Positions 16,662 through 24,500 of a stretch of 33,560 nt of DNA are shown one piece after another (the first letter of the stretch is position 1; every line of letters begins with the position of its first letter). The translations under genes were made by a program, and so were the position numbers. The notes beneath the pieces are model-generated. The model did no database searches, was not told the DNA's origin, and saw only the letters and a program-made list of their open reading frames with translations. The DNA comes from Gammaproteobacteria bacterium (GTDB lineage: Bacteria; Pseudomonadota; Gammaproteobacteria; Tethybacterales; Persebacteraceae): assembly GCA_020027345.1 (NCBI GenBank), contig JAHRAH010000119.1:1-33560 (forward strand), in the 5' to 3' direction.

Positions 16662-18721
16662 TGCATTCGCCCGGCGGCGTCCGCCAAAACAAAAGGAAAA
16701 ACTTCGCCCGCGCCGTTTTGCCGCAAAAGCCGCGCGGCGAATGTAAGCGTCCATCCCGAATCCATAATGTCGTCCACGAGCAAAACCGCGCCGGGCAAAA
16801 CCCCGCCGCAAACTTCCGCCGCGCCGAAAACATTGCGCGCCTGCTGCGCGCTGTTTTGCATTTCTTTTTGCGGCGGGCGCGGGGTTTTTATTTTCAGCGC
16901 GGCGCGAAACTCCAACGCCAAAAGCGCCGCCAGCCGCCGCGCAAAACCGGAAAGCAAATCCGGATGCCGCAGCGACGGCGCGCAGGTTATCCATTCCGGA
17001 CGCGGCCGCGGATTCCATTCGGCAATCAGCCGCGCGCAGGCGGCCGCAAGTTCTTCGCCGAACTCTCCGCTTTCGTATTTTCCGGCGCGAACCAAATCGC
17101 TCCAGCCGCCGTCGCCCCAAACGCAAAGCGCGCGCCCCTCGCGCATGTTTTCGTTTTCGGCTATTTTGCCGCGCAAACCGTCCGGCATTCCGGAAGGCCA
17201 CATTTTGCGCGGTTTTATGACGGCAAAAGAACGGCGCAAAAAAGCCGCCGCCTCCCGCGCCAGCGCCGGATTCACATCTTCCGAAAGCGGGCTGCCGGGC
17301 GGCTCCCGCACCGCGTCCGCGTCGCCGTCCAAAGCGGCGACGAGAAAACGCATATGCCCCGAAGAAAGCGCGGCGCATTCGCGCATTTGTTTTTGTTCTT
17401 CGCGCCGCAATTGCGTGAGCCGTTGCGCGCGCCGCCAAAACGATTCGCTTAACTGCGCCGCGGTCAGCCGCCAGCGGGTTCCTTCTTTTACAACCGGCGC
17501 GGGCGATTCCAGCGAAAGCAATTGCAAAGTTTTTTCCGCGCGGCTTTTGCGAATGTTCAGCCGCGCCGTAAGTTCCGGCAAAGTCAACCCGTCCGCTTTT
17601 TTTAATTCGCCGACGACCGCCGCCGCTTCCTCGCGCGAGGGAAAAGCGGTGTTGATGAAATGATCGTTGATGTCGCCGTCTTCCGCGCCGTGCAGCAAAA
17701 CGCAGTGCGCGTTTTTGAGCGCCCGCCCGGCCCGCCCGACCTGCTGGTAATAGGCGACGACAGAACCGGGCGACTGATAATGAATTACAAAAGCCAAATC
17801 CGGCTTGTCAAAACCCATTCCCAGCGCCGTCGTCGCGACCAGCGCTTTTATTTTGTTTTCCAGCAGCGCCTGTTCCAATTCGGGGCGCTTTTCGCTTTCG
17901 CTTGTGTATGATTCGGCGGCGAACCCGCAACGCCGCAGCCACGCGGCGACCCTCTCGGCGTCGCGCACGGTGAGGGCGTAGATAATTCCGCTTCCCCGCA
18001 TTTCGCGCAACCGTTCCGCCAGCCAGGCCAGCCGCCGCGCCGGAGGCGGAATGTCCATAGTTTGCAAAATAAGCGAGCGGCGCGACAAATCGCCGCGCAT
18101 TACTTTAATATTCGCGCCCAGCGTTTCGCGCAAATCGTCGACGACGCGGTCGTTTGCCGTCGCCGTCGTCGCCAAAAGGCGAAGATTGCCCGGCAGCGCT
18201 TCAATCATCCGCGCGAGCAAACGGTAATGCGGGCGGAAGTCGTGCCCCCAGTCGGAAATGCAGTGCGCTTCGTCAATAACCAAAAGCGATATTCGTTCCG
18301 CCGCCCGCGCCAGCACGCGCGTTTGAAAGCGCTCGTTTGCCAGCCGCTCCGGGGAAATAAGCAAAATGTCCGCCTCGTCGGCGAGGATTTTTTGCTCGGC
18401 GCTTTCCCATTCTTCGGTGTTTTCGGAATTGATGGTAATCGCGCGCAACCCCATTCTTTCCGCCGCGGCGATTTGATTTCGCATCAGCGCAAGCAGCGGA
18501 GAAACAAGCAAAGCCGCGCCGCCGCCGGCTTCGCGCAAAAGTTTGGCGGCAATAAAATACACGAAACTTTTCCCCCAGCCGGTGCGCTGCACGACCAGCA
18601 GCCGCCCCTTTCCTTCGGCGACGACGCGCACAGCATCTTCCTGCCCTTCGCGAAAAACCGCCCCGGCGTTTTGGCAGCCCAGCCGCAAAAGTTGCAGCGC
18701 CCGATTTGCGTCATACTTCAC
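16658..18721 (-). CDS. RecQ-like helicase fused to a C-terminal phosphoribosyltransferase
   Basis: The protein has 687 residues. Residues 1-345 are a RecQ-type superfamily 2 helicase: QRTGWGKS (45-52), DEAH (150-153), TTATAN (185-190), TTALGMGFDKPD (297-308) and QQVGRAGR (326-333). A winged-helix-like section follows (about 360-425). The place where RecQ normally has its four zinc cysteines (about 448-480) keeps only C449 and reads GHMRFLVAALDGD then a Cys-free tail. Residues 560-687 are a type I/ComF-like PRTase with the PRPP loop LLVDDIMDSGWTL (647-659). The start is GTG at 18721, with TACAAT 6 nt upstream. The next gene is the overlapping DprA-like one. This composition recalls ShosTA (PRTase plus DprA), here joined to a helicase. 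A DNA-repair or defence role is inferred. Confidence 0.9.
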   Translation of the reverse strand: MKYDANRALQLLRLGCQNAGAVFREGQEDAVRVVAEGKGRLLVVQRTGWGKSFVYFIAAKLLREAGGGAALLVSPLLALMRNQIAAAERMGLRAITINSENTEEWESAEQKILADEADILLISPERLANERFQTRVLARAAERISLLVIDEAHCISDWGHDFRPHYRLLARMIEALPGNLRLLATTATANDRVVDDLRETLGANIKVMRGDLSRRSLILQTMDIPPPARRLAWLAERLREMRGSGIIYALTVRDAERVAAWLRRCGFAAESYTSESEKRPELEQALLENKIKALVATTALGMGFDKPDLAFVIHYQSPGSVVAYYQQVGRAGRALKNAHCVLLHGAEDGDINDHFINTAFPSREEAAAVVGELKKADGLTLPELTARLNIRKSRAEKTLQLLSLESPAPVVKEGTRWRLTAAQLSESFWRRAQRLTQLRREEQKQMRECAALSSGHMRFLVAALDGDADAVREPPGSPLSEDVNPALAREAAAFLRRSFAVIKPRKMWPSGMPDGLRGKIAENENMREGRALCVWGDGGWSDLVRAGKYESGEFGEELAAACARLIAEWNPRPRPEWITCAPSLRHPDLLSGFARRLAALLALEFRAALKIKTPRPPQKEMQNSAQQARNVFGAAEVCGGVLPGAVLLVDDIMDSGWTLTFAARLLRQNGAGEVFPFVLADAAGRMQ

Positions 18722-18727
18722 GGCGCA

Positions 18728-18733
18728 ATTGTA
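18728..18733 (-). promoter_or_regulatory. -10 box (TACAAT) of the helicase-PRTase gene, leaderless type
   Basis: TACAAT lies 6 nt before the GTG start in the 32-nt gap after fumC. It would give the helicase-PRTase/DprA pair its own leaderless transcript, independent of aguA-fumC. No -35 is evident; upstream sequence is the end of fumC. Confidence 0.45.
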
Positions 18734-18753
18734 ACCGCCGACGACGGCCGCTT

Positions 18754-20154
18754 TTATCCCTGAATCCCGCCTTCGGTTAATTTGGCGGGGTCCAAAAGTT
18801 TGGCGAGTTGGGCGCGGGGGATTTCGGTTTCTTCGGCGGCGACATCCAAAACGGGGCGTCCTTCTTTGTAGGCGCGCTTTGCAATTTGCGCCGCTTTTAA
18901 ATAACCGATGACCGGGTTTAATGCCGTTACCAGAATCGGATTTTGCGCGAGCGAACGGCGCATCGCTTCCGGGCGCGGATGAAAACCGGCGATGGCGCGG
19001 TCGGCGAGCAAGGGCGCGACGGCGGCGAGCAGTTCAATGGATTCCAAAAGGTTGTCCGCTATCAGCGGCAGCATCACATTCAATTGGAAATTGCCGGACT
19101 GCCCGGCGACGGTTATTCCGGCGTCGTTGCCGATAACGCGCGCCGCGACCATGCACGCGGATTCGGCCGCGACCGGATTTACTTTTCCGGGCATTATGCT
19201 GCTGCCCGGCTGCAGCGCGGGCAATTCAATCTCGCCCAAACCGGCGAGCGGGCCGCTGTTCATCCAGCGCAAGTCGTTGGCGATTTTCATCAGCGCGACG
19301 GCGGCGGCTTTTAATTGCCCGGACATTTCCACCGCCGCGTCCTGCGAAGCCAAACTTTCAAAAAAAGAAGCGTTCGGAACAAACGGCGCGCCGGTCGTTT
19401 GTTTCAGTTTGCGCGCAAAAAGCGCGGCGAACTTCGGATGCGTATTAATCCCGGTGCCGACCGCCGTGCCGCCCTGCGCCAGCATCAGCAGGCGCTTTTC
19501 CGAATCCTTTATGCGCGCGATGCTTTTGCGAACCTGCGCCGCCCAGCCGCCGAGTTCCTGACTCATGCGCACGGGCATCGCGTCCATTAAATGCGTGCGC
19601 CCGGTTTTTATGTGCCGCCGCGTTTGCCGCGCCTTTTTTTCAATTGTTTTCGCCAGATGTTCAAGCGCCGGCAAAAGCGCGCCGCGCAAACGCAAAACCG
19701 CCGAGACATGTATCGCCGTCGGGACGACATCGTTGCTGGACTGCCCCATATTGACATGGTCGTTGGCGCTCACATTCATCCGGCTTTTTTGCGCCGCCAA
19801 AGTGGAAAGCACTTCGTTGATGTTCATATTGCTGCTCGTGCCGGAGCCGGTTTGGAAAACATCCACCGGGAAATGTGCGAGGTGTTCGCCCGCGGCGACT
19901 TCCTTCGCCGCGGCGGCAATTGCGGCGCCGATTTTTTTGTTGAGCAGTCCCAGTTCCATATTCGCATCCGCCGCCGCGAGTTTTATCAGCGCCAGAGCGC
20001 GAATAAAAGCCGGGCGCATCGGGCGGCCGCTGACGGGGAAGTTTTCCGCCGCGCGCTGCGTTTGCGCGCGGTAGAGCGCGCCCGCCGGCACGCGCAGTTT
20101 GCCCATGGAATCCTCCTCAATGCGGAAGTTTTTGTTGTTTGCTTTTTTTGTCAT
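18754..20154 (-). CDS. fumC: Class II fumarate hydratase
   Basis: The protein has 466 residues and interconverts fumarate and malate in the citric acid cycle, as a homotetramer in the cytoplasm. Superfamily signatures are intact: FRIEEDSMG and ALYRAQTQRA near the N-terminus, TGSGTSSNMN (102-111), NMGQSSND (135-142), TGRTHLMDAMP with the catalytic His (H188), and the flexible-loop signature GSSIMPGKVNP (317-327) with the catalytic Ser. The length equals that of characterised FumC. The ATG overlaps the aguA stop (ATGA), so the two are coupled, although no metabolic link is obvious. Confidence 0.95.
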   Translation of the reverse strand: MTKKANNKNFRIEEDSMGKLRVPAGALYRAQTQRAAENFPVSGRPMRPAFIRALALIKLAAADANMELGLLNKKIGAAIAAAAKEVAAGEHLAHFPVDVFQTGSGTSSNMNINEVLSTLAAQKSRMNVSANDHVNMGQSSNDVVPTAIHVSAVLRLRGALLPALEHLAKTIEKKARQTRRHIKTGRTHLMDAMPVRMSQELGGWAAQVRKSIARIKDSEKRLLMLAQGGTAVGTGINTHPKFAALFARKLKQTTGAPFVPNASFFESLASQDAAVEMSGQLKAAAVALMKIANDLRWMNSGPLAGLGEIELPALQPGSSIMPGKVNPVAAESACMVAARVIGNDAGITVAGQSGNFQLNVMLPLIADNLLESIELLAAVAPLLADRAIAGFHPRPEAMRRSLAQNPILVTALNPVIGYLKAAQIAKRAYKEGRPVLDVAAEETEIPRAQLAKLLDPAKLTEGGIQG

Positions 20155-21197
20155 TGCAGCGTTTCCTTTTCTTTCGGCGGGGCGGCTTCGCCCGCCGGCT
20201 GTTGCTGGGTGATGCAGTGTATGCCGCCGCCGCCGCGAACAATCGCGCGCGCATCCACCTGCGCGACGCGCCGCCCGGGAAAGGATTCGGCTATTATCGC
20301 GCGCGCTTTTTCGTCTTCCGCGACTCCGAAAGAAGGCATAACAATGCCGCCGTTTGCGGGATAAAAATTAATGTATGACGCGAGAAGGTCGCAGCCGTTT
20401 TCGCGCACGGACGGTTTCGGCAGCAACCGCAATTGCAGTTTGCGCCCTTTTGCGTCGGTCGCGTCGCGCAGGCGGCGGATGTTTTCTTCCAAAACGGAAT
20501 CGCCGCCGCTTTCCATCGCCAAAACTTCGCCGGGCGCGCAAAAGCATGCGAGATTGTCAATGTGACCGTCGGTTTCTTCGTCGCGCTCGTCGCCGGCGAG
20601 CCATATTGTTTTTTCGCATCCCAAATGCGCGCGCAATTGCGATTCTATTTCCGCGCGCGAAAGCGAAGGGTTGCGGTTCGGATGCAAAAGGCATTGTTCG
20701 GTCGTCAGCGCCGTTCCTTCGCCGTCGGTGTGAAAGGAGCCGCCCTCCATAACCAGCGGCGCGTCAAACCGGCGCATTCGCAAAAAACGCAACATTCCGG
20801 CGGCGGCCGCGTCGTCATTCTCAAAGAGGCGGTATTTTTCCCCCCATGCATTAAAGCGCCAATTGATTCCGGCAATTTCCCCGCCGGCGCCGCGCACAAA
20901 AGTCGCGCCATTGTCGCGCAGCCACGAATCGTCAATCGGCATCGGCACGATTTCCGCATTGCCGTTCAAAGCGGCGCGGGCCGCGGCGGCGTCTTCGGAA
21001 TTCGCCAGCATCCGCACGCTCTCAAACTCGCCAACGGCGCGGGCGGTTGCGGCATATCCAAGCCGCGCCTCCGCCAGCCCGCGCGCGCCGCCCCAAACTT
21101 CCGCGCGGCAGGGCCAAGCCATCCAGCAAGCCGAATGCTCCCCCCATTCCGCCGGCATTGCAAACCCGTCTTCCGCCGGTGTTTTTTCGTTTTTCAC
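20151..21197 (-). CDS. aguA: Agmatine deiminase (porphyromonas-type peptidylarginine deiminase family)
   Basis: The protein has 348 residues. Agmatine is converted to N-carbamoylputrescine plus ammonia, in putrescine synthesis or agmatine breakdown. Motifs in order are GFAMPAEWGEH and WMAWP at the N-terminus, DDSWLRDNG (89-97), GGSFHTDGEG (152-161), DGHIDN (210-215) and the catalytic-Cys block GGGGIHCITQQQP (C328). I chose GTG at 21197 because homologous N-terminal sequence begins there and a perfect TATAAT lies 7 nt upstream. An ATG at 21248, with a G5AG site, would add 17 residues not expected in the family. No carbamoylputrescine amidase is in the window. Confidence 0.93.
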   Translation of the reverse strand: MKNEKTPAEDGFAMPAEWGEHSACWMAWPCRAEVWGGARGLAEARLGYAATARAVGEFESVRMLANSEDAAAARAALNGNAEIVPMPIDDSWLRDNGATFVRGAGGEIAGINWRFNAWGEKYRLFENDDAAAAGMLRFLRMRRFDAPLVMEGGSFHTDGEGTALTTEQCLLHPNRNPSLSRAEIESQLRAHLGCEKTIWLAGDERDEETDGHIDNLACFCAPGEVLAMESGGDSVLEENIRRLRDATDAKGRKLQLRLLPKPSVRENGCDLLASYINFYPANGGIVMPSFGVAEDEKARAIIAESFPGRRVAQVDARAIVRGGGGIHCITQQQPAGEAAPPKEKETLQ

Positions 21198-21204
21198 GAT
21201 TCCG

Positions 21205-21210
21205 ATTATA
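21205..21210 (-). promoter_or_regulatory. -10 box (TATAAT) of aguA, leaderless type
   Basis: A perfect TATAAT is separated by 7 nt from the GTG start. The -35 region is weak. It lies downstream of the terminator at 21296-21324, so aguA does not need transcription from further upstream. Confidence 0.5.
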
Positions 21211-21295
21211 CGCCGCTTGCCGTGATACAATATCCGCGCCAAAAGCATTTTGCGGGTCTCCCCCTTGCCGGGGGTCCTGCTGAATACAAAACCGT

Positions 21296-21324
21296 AAAAA
21301 AGCGGACGGGTCGCTCCTGTCCGC
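21296..21324 (-). terminator. Intrinsic terminator upstream of aguA
   Basis: GCGGAC (21302-21307) and GTCCGC (21319-21324) form a 6-bp stem, extended inside the loop by GG/CC. On the - strand the hairpin is followed directly by six T. No protein gene ends here on this strand, so it must end an untranslated RNA or attenuate an aguA leader. A second hairpin (CCCCC 21260-21264 with GGGGG 21270-21274) follows. Confidence 0.65.
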
Positions 21325-21466
21325 GGAAATAGGCGGGAAAAGGCCTGCAGTGCTTTTGGCAACGCCCGGCGTTTGCGCGCCGGGAACGCCAATGAAACTG
21401 CAAGCCAGCGTTAGTTTTCGCCGGGCGGAGCGCGCGACGCGCGTCCGCGCCGGTTGCTTCCCCGCC
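21296..21466 (-). ncRNA. Candidate structured RNA (small RNA or leader), unknown class
   Basis: Read on the - strand, 21466-21457 pairs with 21341-21332 (10 bp with G-U pairs). Directly stacked on it, 21406-21397 pairs with 21351-21342 (10 bp, one G-U), continuing through 4-bp (21388-21391 with 21357-21360) and 7-bp (CCCGGCG/CGCCGGG, 21378-21384 with 21365-21371) helices. A further hairpin sits at 21421-21453. The whole ends in a terminator. A possible extended -10 (TGATATAAA) lies at 21533-21541, inside the start of the divergent glycosyltransferase gene. I do not recognise 6S, SRP, RNase P, tmRNA or a known riboswitch. Folding was done by eye in GC-rich DNA. Confidence 0.35.
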
Positions 21467-21516
21467 ATTCCGTCGGCGGCGCGCGCTTGCCTCAGCGCGC
21501 GGCCGCTGGCGAAACG

Positions 21517-22296
21517 GTGACGCCGCCGCCGGTTTATATCATCTCGCTCGCTCGCGCGGCGCAAAGGCGCGAGGATATCTGCCGCCGATTAAACGCCGCG
21601 GGAATCTCCCACGAAATCTTGGACGCCGTAGACGGCGAAAAAGAAGGCGCAAACCGGCACGGCGGCGGGCTGCGGCAGGATTTGTGCAGACGCAAACACG
21701 GGCGCGATATGACTCCCGGAGAAATCGGCTGCTTTCTCAGCCATCGCAATCTCTGGCGCAAAATCGCCGCGCAAGAAAACGGCTGCGCGATGGTTTTGGA
21801 GGACGATGCCGTTTGGGACGGGGATTTTTTATCCGCAGCCGCGCGCGTTATGGAATGCGAATGGATTTGGGATGTCGTTTTGTTTTCGCGCTTTGCCGCG
21901 CCGAAAATTGACCGCGCATTGTGCGAACTCGGCAACGGGCGGCGGCTGGTGCGTTACAAAACCCGGGCGCTCACGACGGCGGCGTATTTAATCAGCCAAT
22001 CCGGCGCGCAAAAAATGCTGCATCATTGCCGCGAAATGCGCGAACCCGTCGACAATATGATGGGGGAATGGTGGAAGAACGGCGCCGCTTTTTACAGCGT
22101 CCATCCGCCACCGGTTAAGCAAGCGGATTTTCCTTCGCTAATCGGCGGGGAAAAGCGCGGCGCGAAATATTCGCAAATGACCGTCCCCCAAAGAATCGCC
22201 GCATCCCTCGCCCGCAAACGCGAAAGATGGGCGTGCCGCATTTACTTGCGAACAAATCCGCCGAAAAAGAAAACTACGGCAACTCCACGGGAATGA
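21517..22296 (+). CDS. Glycosyltransferase family 25 (LPS biosynthesis)
   Basis: The protein has 259 residues from GTG at 21517; a TTG at 21454 would add a non-homologous N-terminus. GT25 motifs are PVYIISLARAAQR at the start, ILDAVDG (34-40), MTPGEIGCFLSHRNLW (65-80) and MVLEDDAVW (92-100), the last holding the metal-binding acidic residues. Family members add galactose or glucose to lipooligosaccharide or to other surface glycans. Its stop overlaps the next ATG (ATGA). The promoter is not visible and the upstream gap is occupied by the structured RNA candidate on the other strand. It is the first gene of a three-gene glycan cluster. Confidence 0.92.
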   Translation: MTPPPVYIISLARAAQRREDICRRLNAAGISHEILDAVDGEKEGANRHGGGLRQDLCRRKHGRDMTPGEIGCFLSHRNLWRKIAAQENGCAMVLEDDAVWDGDFLSAAARVMECEWIWDVVLFSRFAAPKIDRALCELGNGRRLVRYKTRALTTAAYLISQSGAQKMLHHCREMREPVDNMMGEWWKNGAAFYSVHPPPVKQADFPSLIGGEKRGAKYSQMTVPQRIAASLARKRERWACRIYLRTNPPKKKTTATPRE

Positions 22297-23270
22297 AAAA
22301 GAATCTCGTCATCGTGCGCGCGGGGGAAAACTCGCTGCACCGCGAATGGCTTTCGCCCGGGCGCGAGTGGGATATTATCGTCAGCGGTTACGGCGACGCG
22401 CCGCCCGAAGAGGAAGAAGAATGCATCGCGCATTATTTCAAGGGCGCGAAATGGAACGGCATTTACGACGCAATCGCCGCGAATGAGGATTTTGTTTTTT
22501 CGCACGAGCGGATTATGCTGCCGGACGACGATTTGCGCATGCGCGCCGCCGACATTAATGCGCTTTTCGCAATCGGCGAAGCGCTGGATTTGCGGCTTTA
22601 CCAACCCTCGCTCACGGGGCATTTTTCGTGGGCGCACCTCAACTGCCGCCGCGACTGCCTCGCGCGGTGGGTGGGAATGGTGGAAATAATGACGCCGGTT
22701 TTGCACCGCGACATTTTGCGTTTGCTCTGGCGGGATTTTCGCCAAATGCGAAGCGGGGTTGGAATGGATTATTACTGGCAAGTGTTTTCCGGCTTTCCGC
22801 ACACCGCGGTTTTGGACTGCGTTCCCGTGGAACACACCCGCCCTATTGGAAGCAGGCAGCCGGACGCGGCGGAGGACGAGTCAACCGTCAACTGTTTGCG
22901 CCGGGGGTTTTCTTTGTCCGGTTTTGCGCCCTGGGCGGGGTCGTTTTACGGCGACATCGCCGCCGTAAAAAACGATTTAAGCGTTTCGTGGATTGACGGT
23001 GTCCCAGAAATTCGCAGCCGCAAATACCGGCGACTGTTAATTGGCGAAAGGCGGCATTCGCTGGATTTTCCCCGGCGAAAACCGGCGCGCGCGGAAAATA
23101 AAAACCCCCGCGACGCGGCGACAACCAAACTCGCCGAAGTTTTCAACGAATACGCCGCGGACAAGGATTTTTCCGTCCTCTCCCGCAACGACTGCCGTCC
23201 GCCGCTTTCGGCGGAAAAGAAAAGCGGCGGCGGCATAACAGCGATGCCGGCGCAAAACGGACAACGGTAG
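22293..23270 (+). CDS. DUF707-like probable glycosyltransferase
   Basis: The protein has 325 residues from the ATG at 22293. It resembles the DUF707 family: NLVIVRAG and HREWL at the N-terminus, WDIIVSGYG (26-34), KGAKWNGIYDAI (50-61), an acidic LPDDD motif (76-80) in the place of a nucleotide-sugar-binding DXD, DINALFAI (87-94), LYQPSLTGHFSW (102-113), EIMTPV (131-136) and GVGMDYYW (155-162). The function is inferred to be sugar transfer from context and the DDD motif. The last ~60 residues are basic and low in complexity. It is coupled by ATGA to the GT25 gene, and the broken GT90 gene starts 2 nt after its stop. Confidence 0.8.
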   Translation: MKKNLVIVRAGENSLHREWLSPGREWDIIVSGYGDAPPEEEEECIAHYFKGAKWNGIYDAIAANEDFVFSHERIMLPDDDLRMRAADINALFAIGEALDLRLYQPSLTGHFSWAHLNCRRDCLARWVGMVEIMTPVLHRDILRLLWRDFRQMRSGVGMDYYWQVFSGFPHTAVLDCVPVEHTRPIGSRQPDAAEDESTVNCLRRGFSLSGFAPWAGSFYGDIAAVKNDLSVSWIDGVPEIRSRKYRRLLIGERRHSLDFPRRKPARAENKNPRDAATTKLAEVFNEYAADKDFSVLSRNDCRPPLSAEKKSGGGITAMPAQNGQR

Positions 23271-23271
23271 C

Positions 23272-24202
23272 ATGCGCCAAGAATCCGCATTTCAGGAAAT
23301 TATCCGGACGCCGCGCCTTCTGTTTGCGGACGGACTTTTTCTTTTGGGGATGCGCCCGCCCGCTTACCGTAAAGGAAGGGAGTGGATTCGCGTTACGGTT
23401 TCCGGCGGCGGAATTGTCTTCAAAGATTACAACTGTTTTCAAAGCAGGTTTTCCGCGCTGAAATCCCTGACGCTTTCCGCTTTTAACCGGCGCGAATTGC
23501 CGCGCGGCAATTACCGTTTTTGGATTAATGCCGGGGACGAATACCGCCGCGGAGATTTGGAGCGTTATTATCATTTCGCCGCGGGCAAGCCGCAGTATCC
23601 GTGCTTTTCCTTTTGGAATTGGCCCGAAGCGGGGCTGGACTTTGAGCGGACTGCGCGGGAAATCGCCGAAGCAGGGTTAAAAACGCCGGAAACGCGAAAA
23701 GTTTTTTTGGATAGGCGCGCTTGAAACAAGCCCGCTTCGCTCGCGTTTGTTTGAAATCGGAAAAAACCGGCCGGATTTGTTTGACATTCGGGCGCACAAT
23801 TTTTCCGGCGGCAGTCCGGACAAAGAGAGTTTTGTCACCCTGCCCGGACATTGCCGGTGGAGCGCGCTGCTTGATGTGGAGGGGCGGGGATATTCCGGAC
23901 GGCGAAAATATCTTTTTTATTCCAACCGCCCGCTGCTCATTGTTGACGACCAATGGCGCGAGTTTTGGCAGGACGGTCTGCGCCCGATGGTGCATTATGT
24001 CCCCGTCAGGAGCGACCTCGGCGACCTTGTGGAAAAAGCGGAACTTTTGCTGAACAACGAACCGTTGCGCCGGGAAATAGCGGAAAACGCCCTCGCATAT
24101 GCCCGCAACAACATAACCAGGGAATCCGCATACCGGTAAATTGAATTGGTGTTTAACCACGCAAAAGAACGCGGCGTCCGAAGTTTTTTGCGGCAAGGAT
24201 AA
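23272..24202 (+). pseudogene. Broken glycosyltransferase family 90 (CAP10-like) gene
   Basis: The first frame (23272-23724) has VFKDYNCFQSRFSALKSLTL and ENDs at KVFLDRRA. The second frame, one base on, carries LFDIRAHNF, LLDVEGRGYSGRRKYLFYSN, LLIVDDQWREFW and HYVPVRSDLGDLVEKAE, all typical of CAP10/GT90 sugar transferases. The break is at a run of seven T (23702-23708); removing one T restores KVFWIGALETS, matching the family's FW-x-G motif. A second lesion is the in-frame TAA at 24137, after which the same frame continues sensibly (IELVFNHAKERGVRSFLRQG) to 24202. Two lesions argue for a decayed gene rather than programmed frameshifting, although assembly error is possible. Confidence 0.8.
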
Positions 24203-24310
24203 TTTTCCCGTGGTTCTCTTTGTCCGGCAAAATTGCCCGCGCTTATTTTATGTCATCCATTTATTGACAATCCAGCGCACCATCGGTTTGCTTTTTCCGT
24301 TATTTTTTCG

Positions 24311-24332
24311 CGGCGGAATGATTCGCCGTTTT
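24311..24332 (+). terminator. Intrinsic terminator after the glycan cluster
   Basis: CGGCG(G)AA (24311-24318) pairs with TTCGCCG (24322-24328) around a 3-nt loop, with four T following. The stretch 24203-24310 is AT-richer and holds no gene I can recognise. Confidence 0.45.
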
Positions 24333-24343
24333 CCCTGGCCGGT

Positions 24344-24477
24344 CTCGTTACACCTCTCCAGAGGTGTAACGGATTTGCCATGAGCGGCGTCCCCGCCGCT
24401 CCTAATCGTCTTAGTTTGAGCGGGCGGGGACGCCCGCTCTTTTTGGCTGCGTTACACCTCTGGAGAGGTGTAACGAG
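24344..24477. repeat. MITE-like element, copy 3 (complete, 28-bp perfect terminal inverted repeats)
   Basis: The 134-bp element runs from CTCGTTACACC to its reverse complement. The terminal 28 bp at 24344-24371 and 24450-24477 are exact reverse complements, and each is itself a near-perfect palindrome around CTCC/GGAG. Inside are two hairpins, GAGCGGCG/CGCCGCTC (8 bp) and GAGCGGGCG/CGCCCGCTC (9 bp). It has no ORF. It lies between the convergent glycan cluster and lysE-type gene. No clear target-site duplication is seen. Confidence 0.85.
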
Positions 24478-24500
24478 TACGGTTGCCGGGCTGCGGGGAG

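Noticed and set aside
15687-18721. A DpdA-type 7-deazaguanine DNA modification system, suggested by the DprA and RecQ-like genes
   Set aside because: No TGT-like transglycosylase or other dpd genes are present.
20151-21248. aguA start at the ATG 21248 with a G5AG site and sequestering hairpin
   Set aside because: The extra 17 residues do not fit the family N-terminus, and a perfect TATAAT lies inside that extension, next to the GTG.
21296-21466. 6S, SRP, RNase P, tmRNA or guanidine/cobalamin riboswitch
   Set aside because: None of their conserved sequence blocks is present; only structure and terminator support an RNA.
23690-23760. Programmed frameshift at the T7 run in the GT90 gene
   Set aside because: A second in-frame stop further on and the need for a +1 shift make decay or sequence error simpler.
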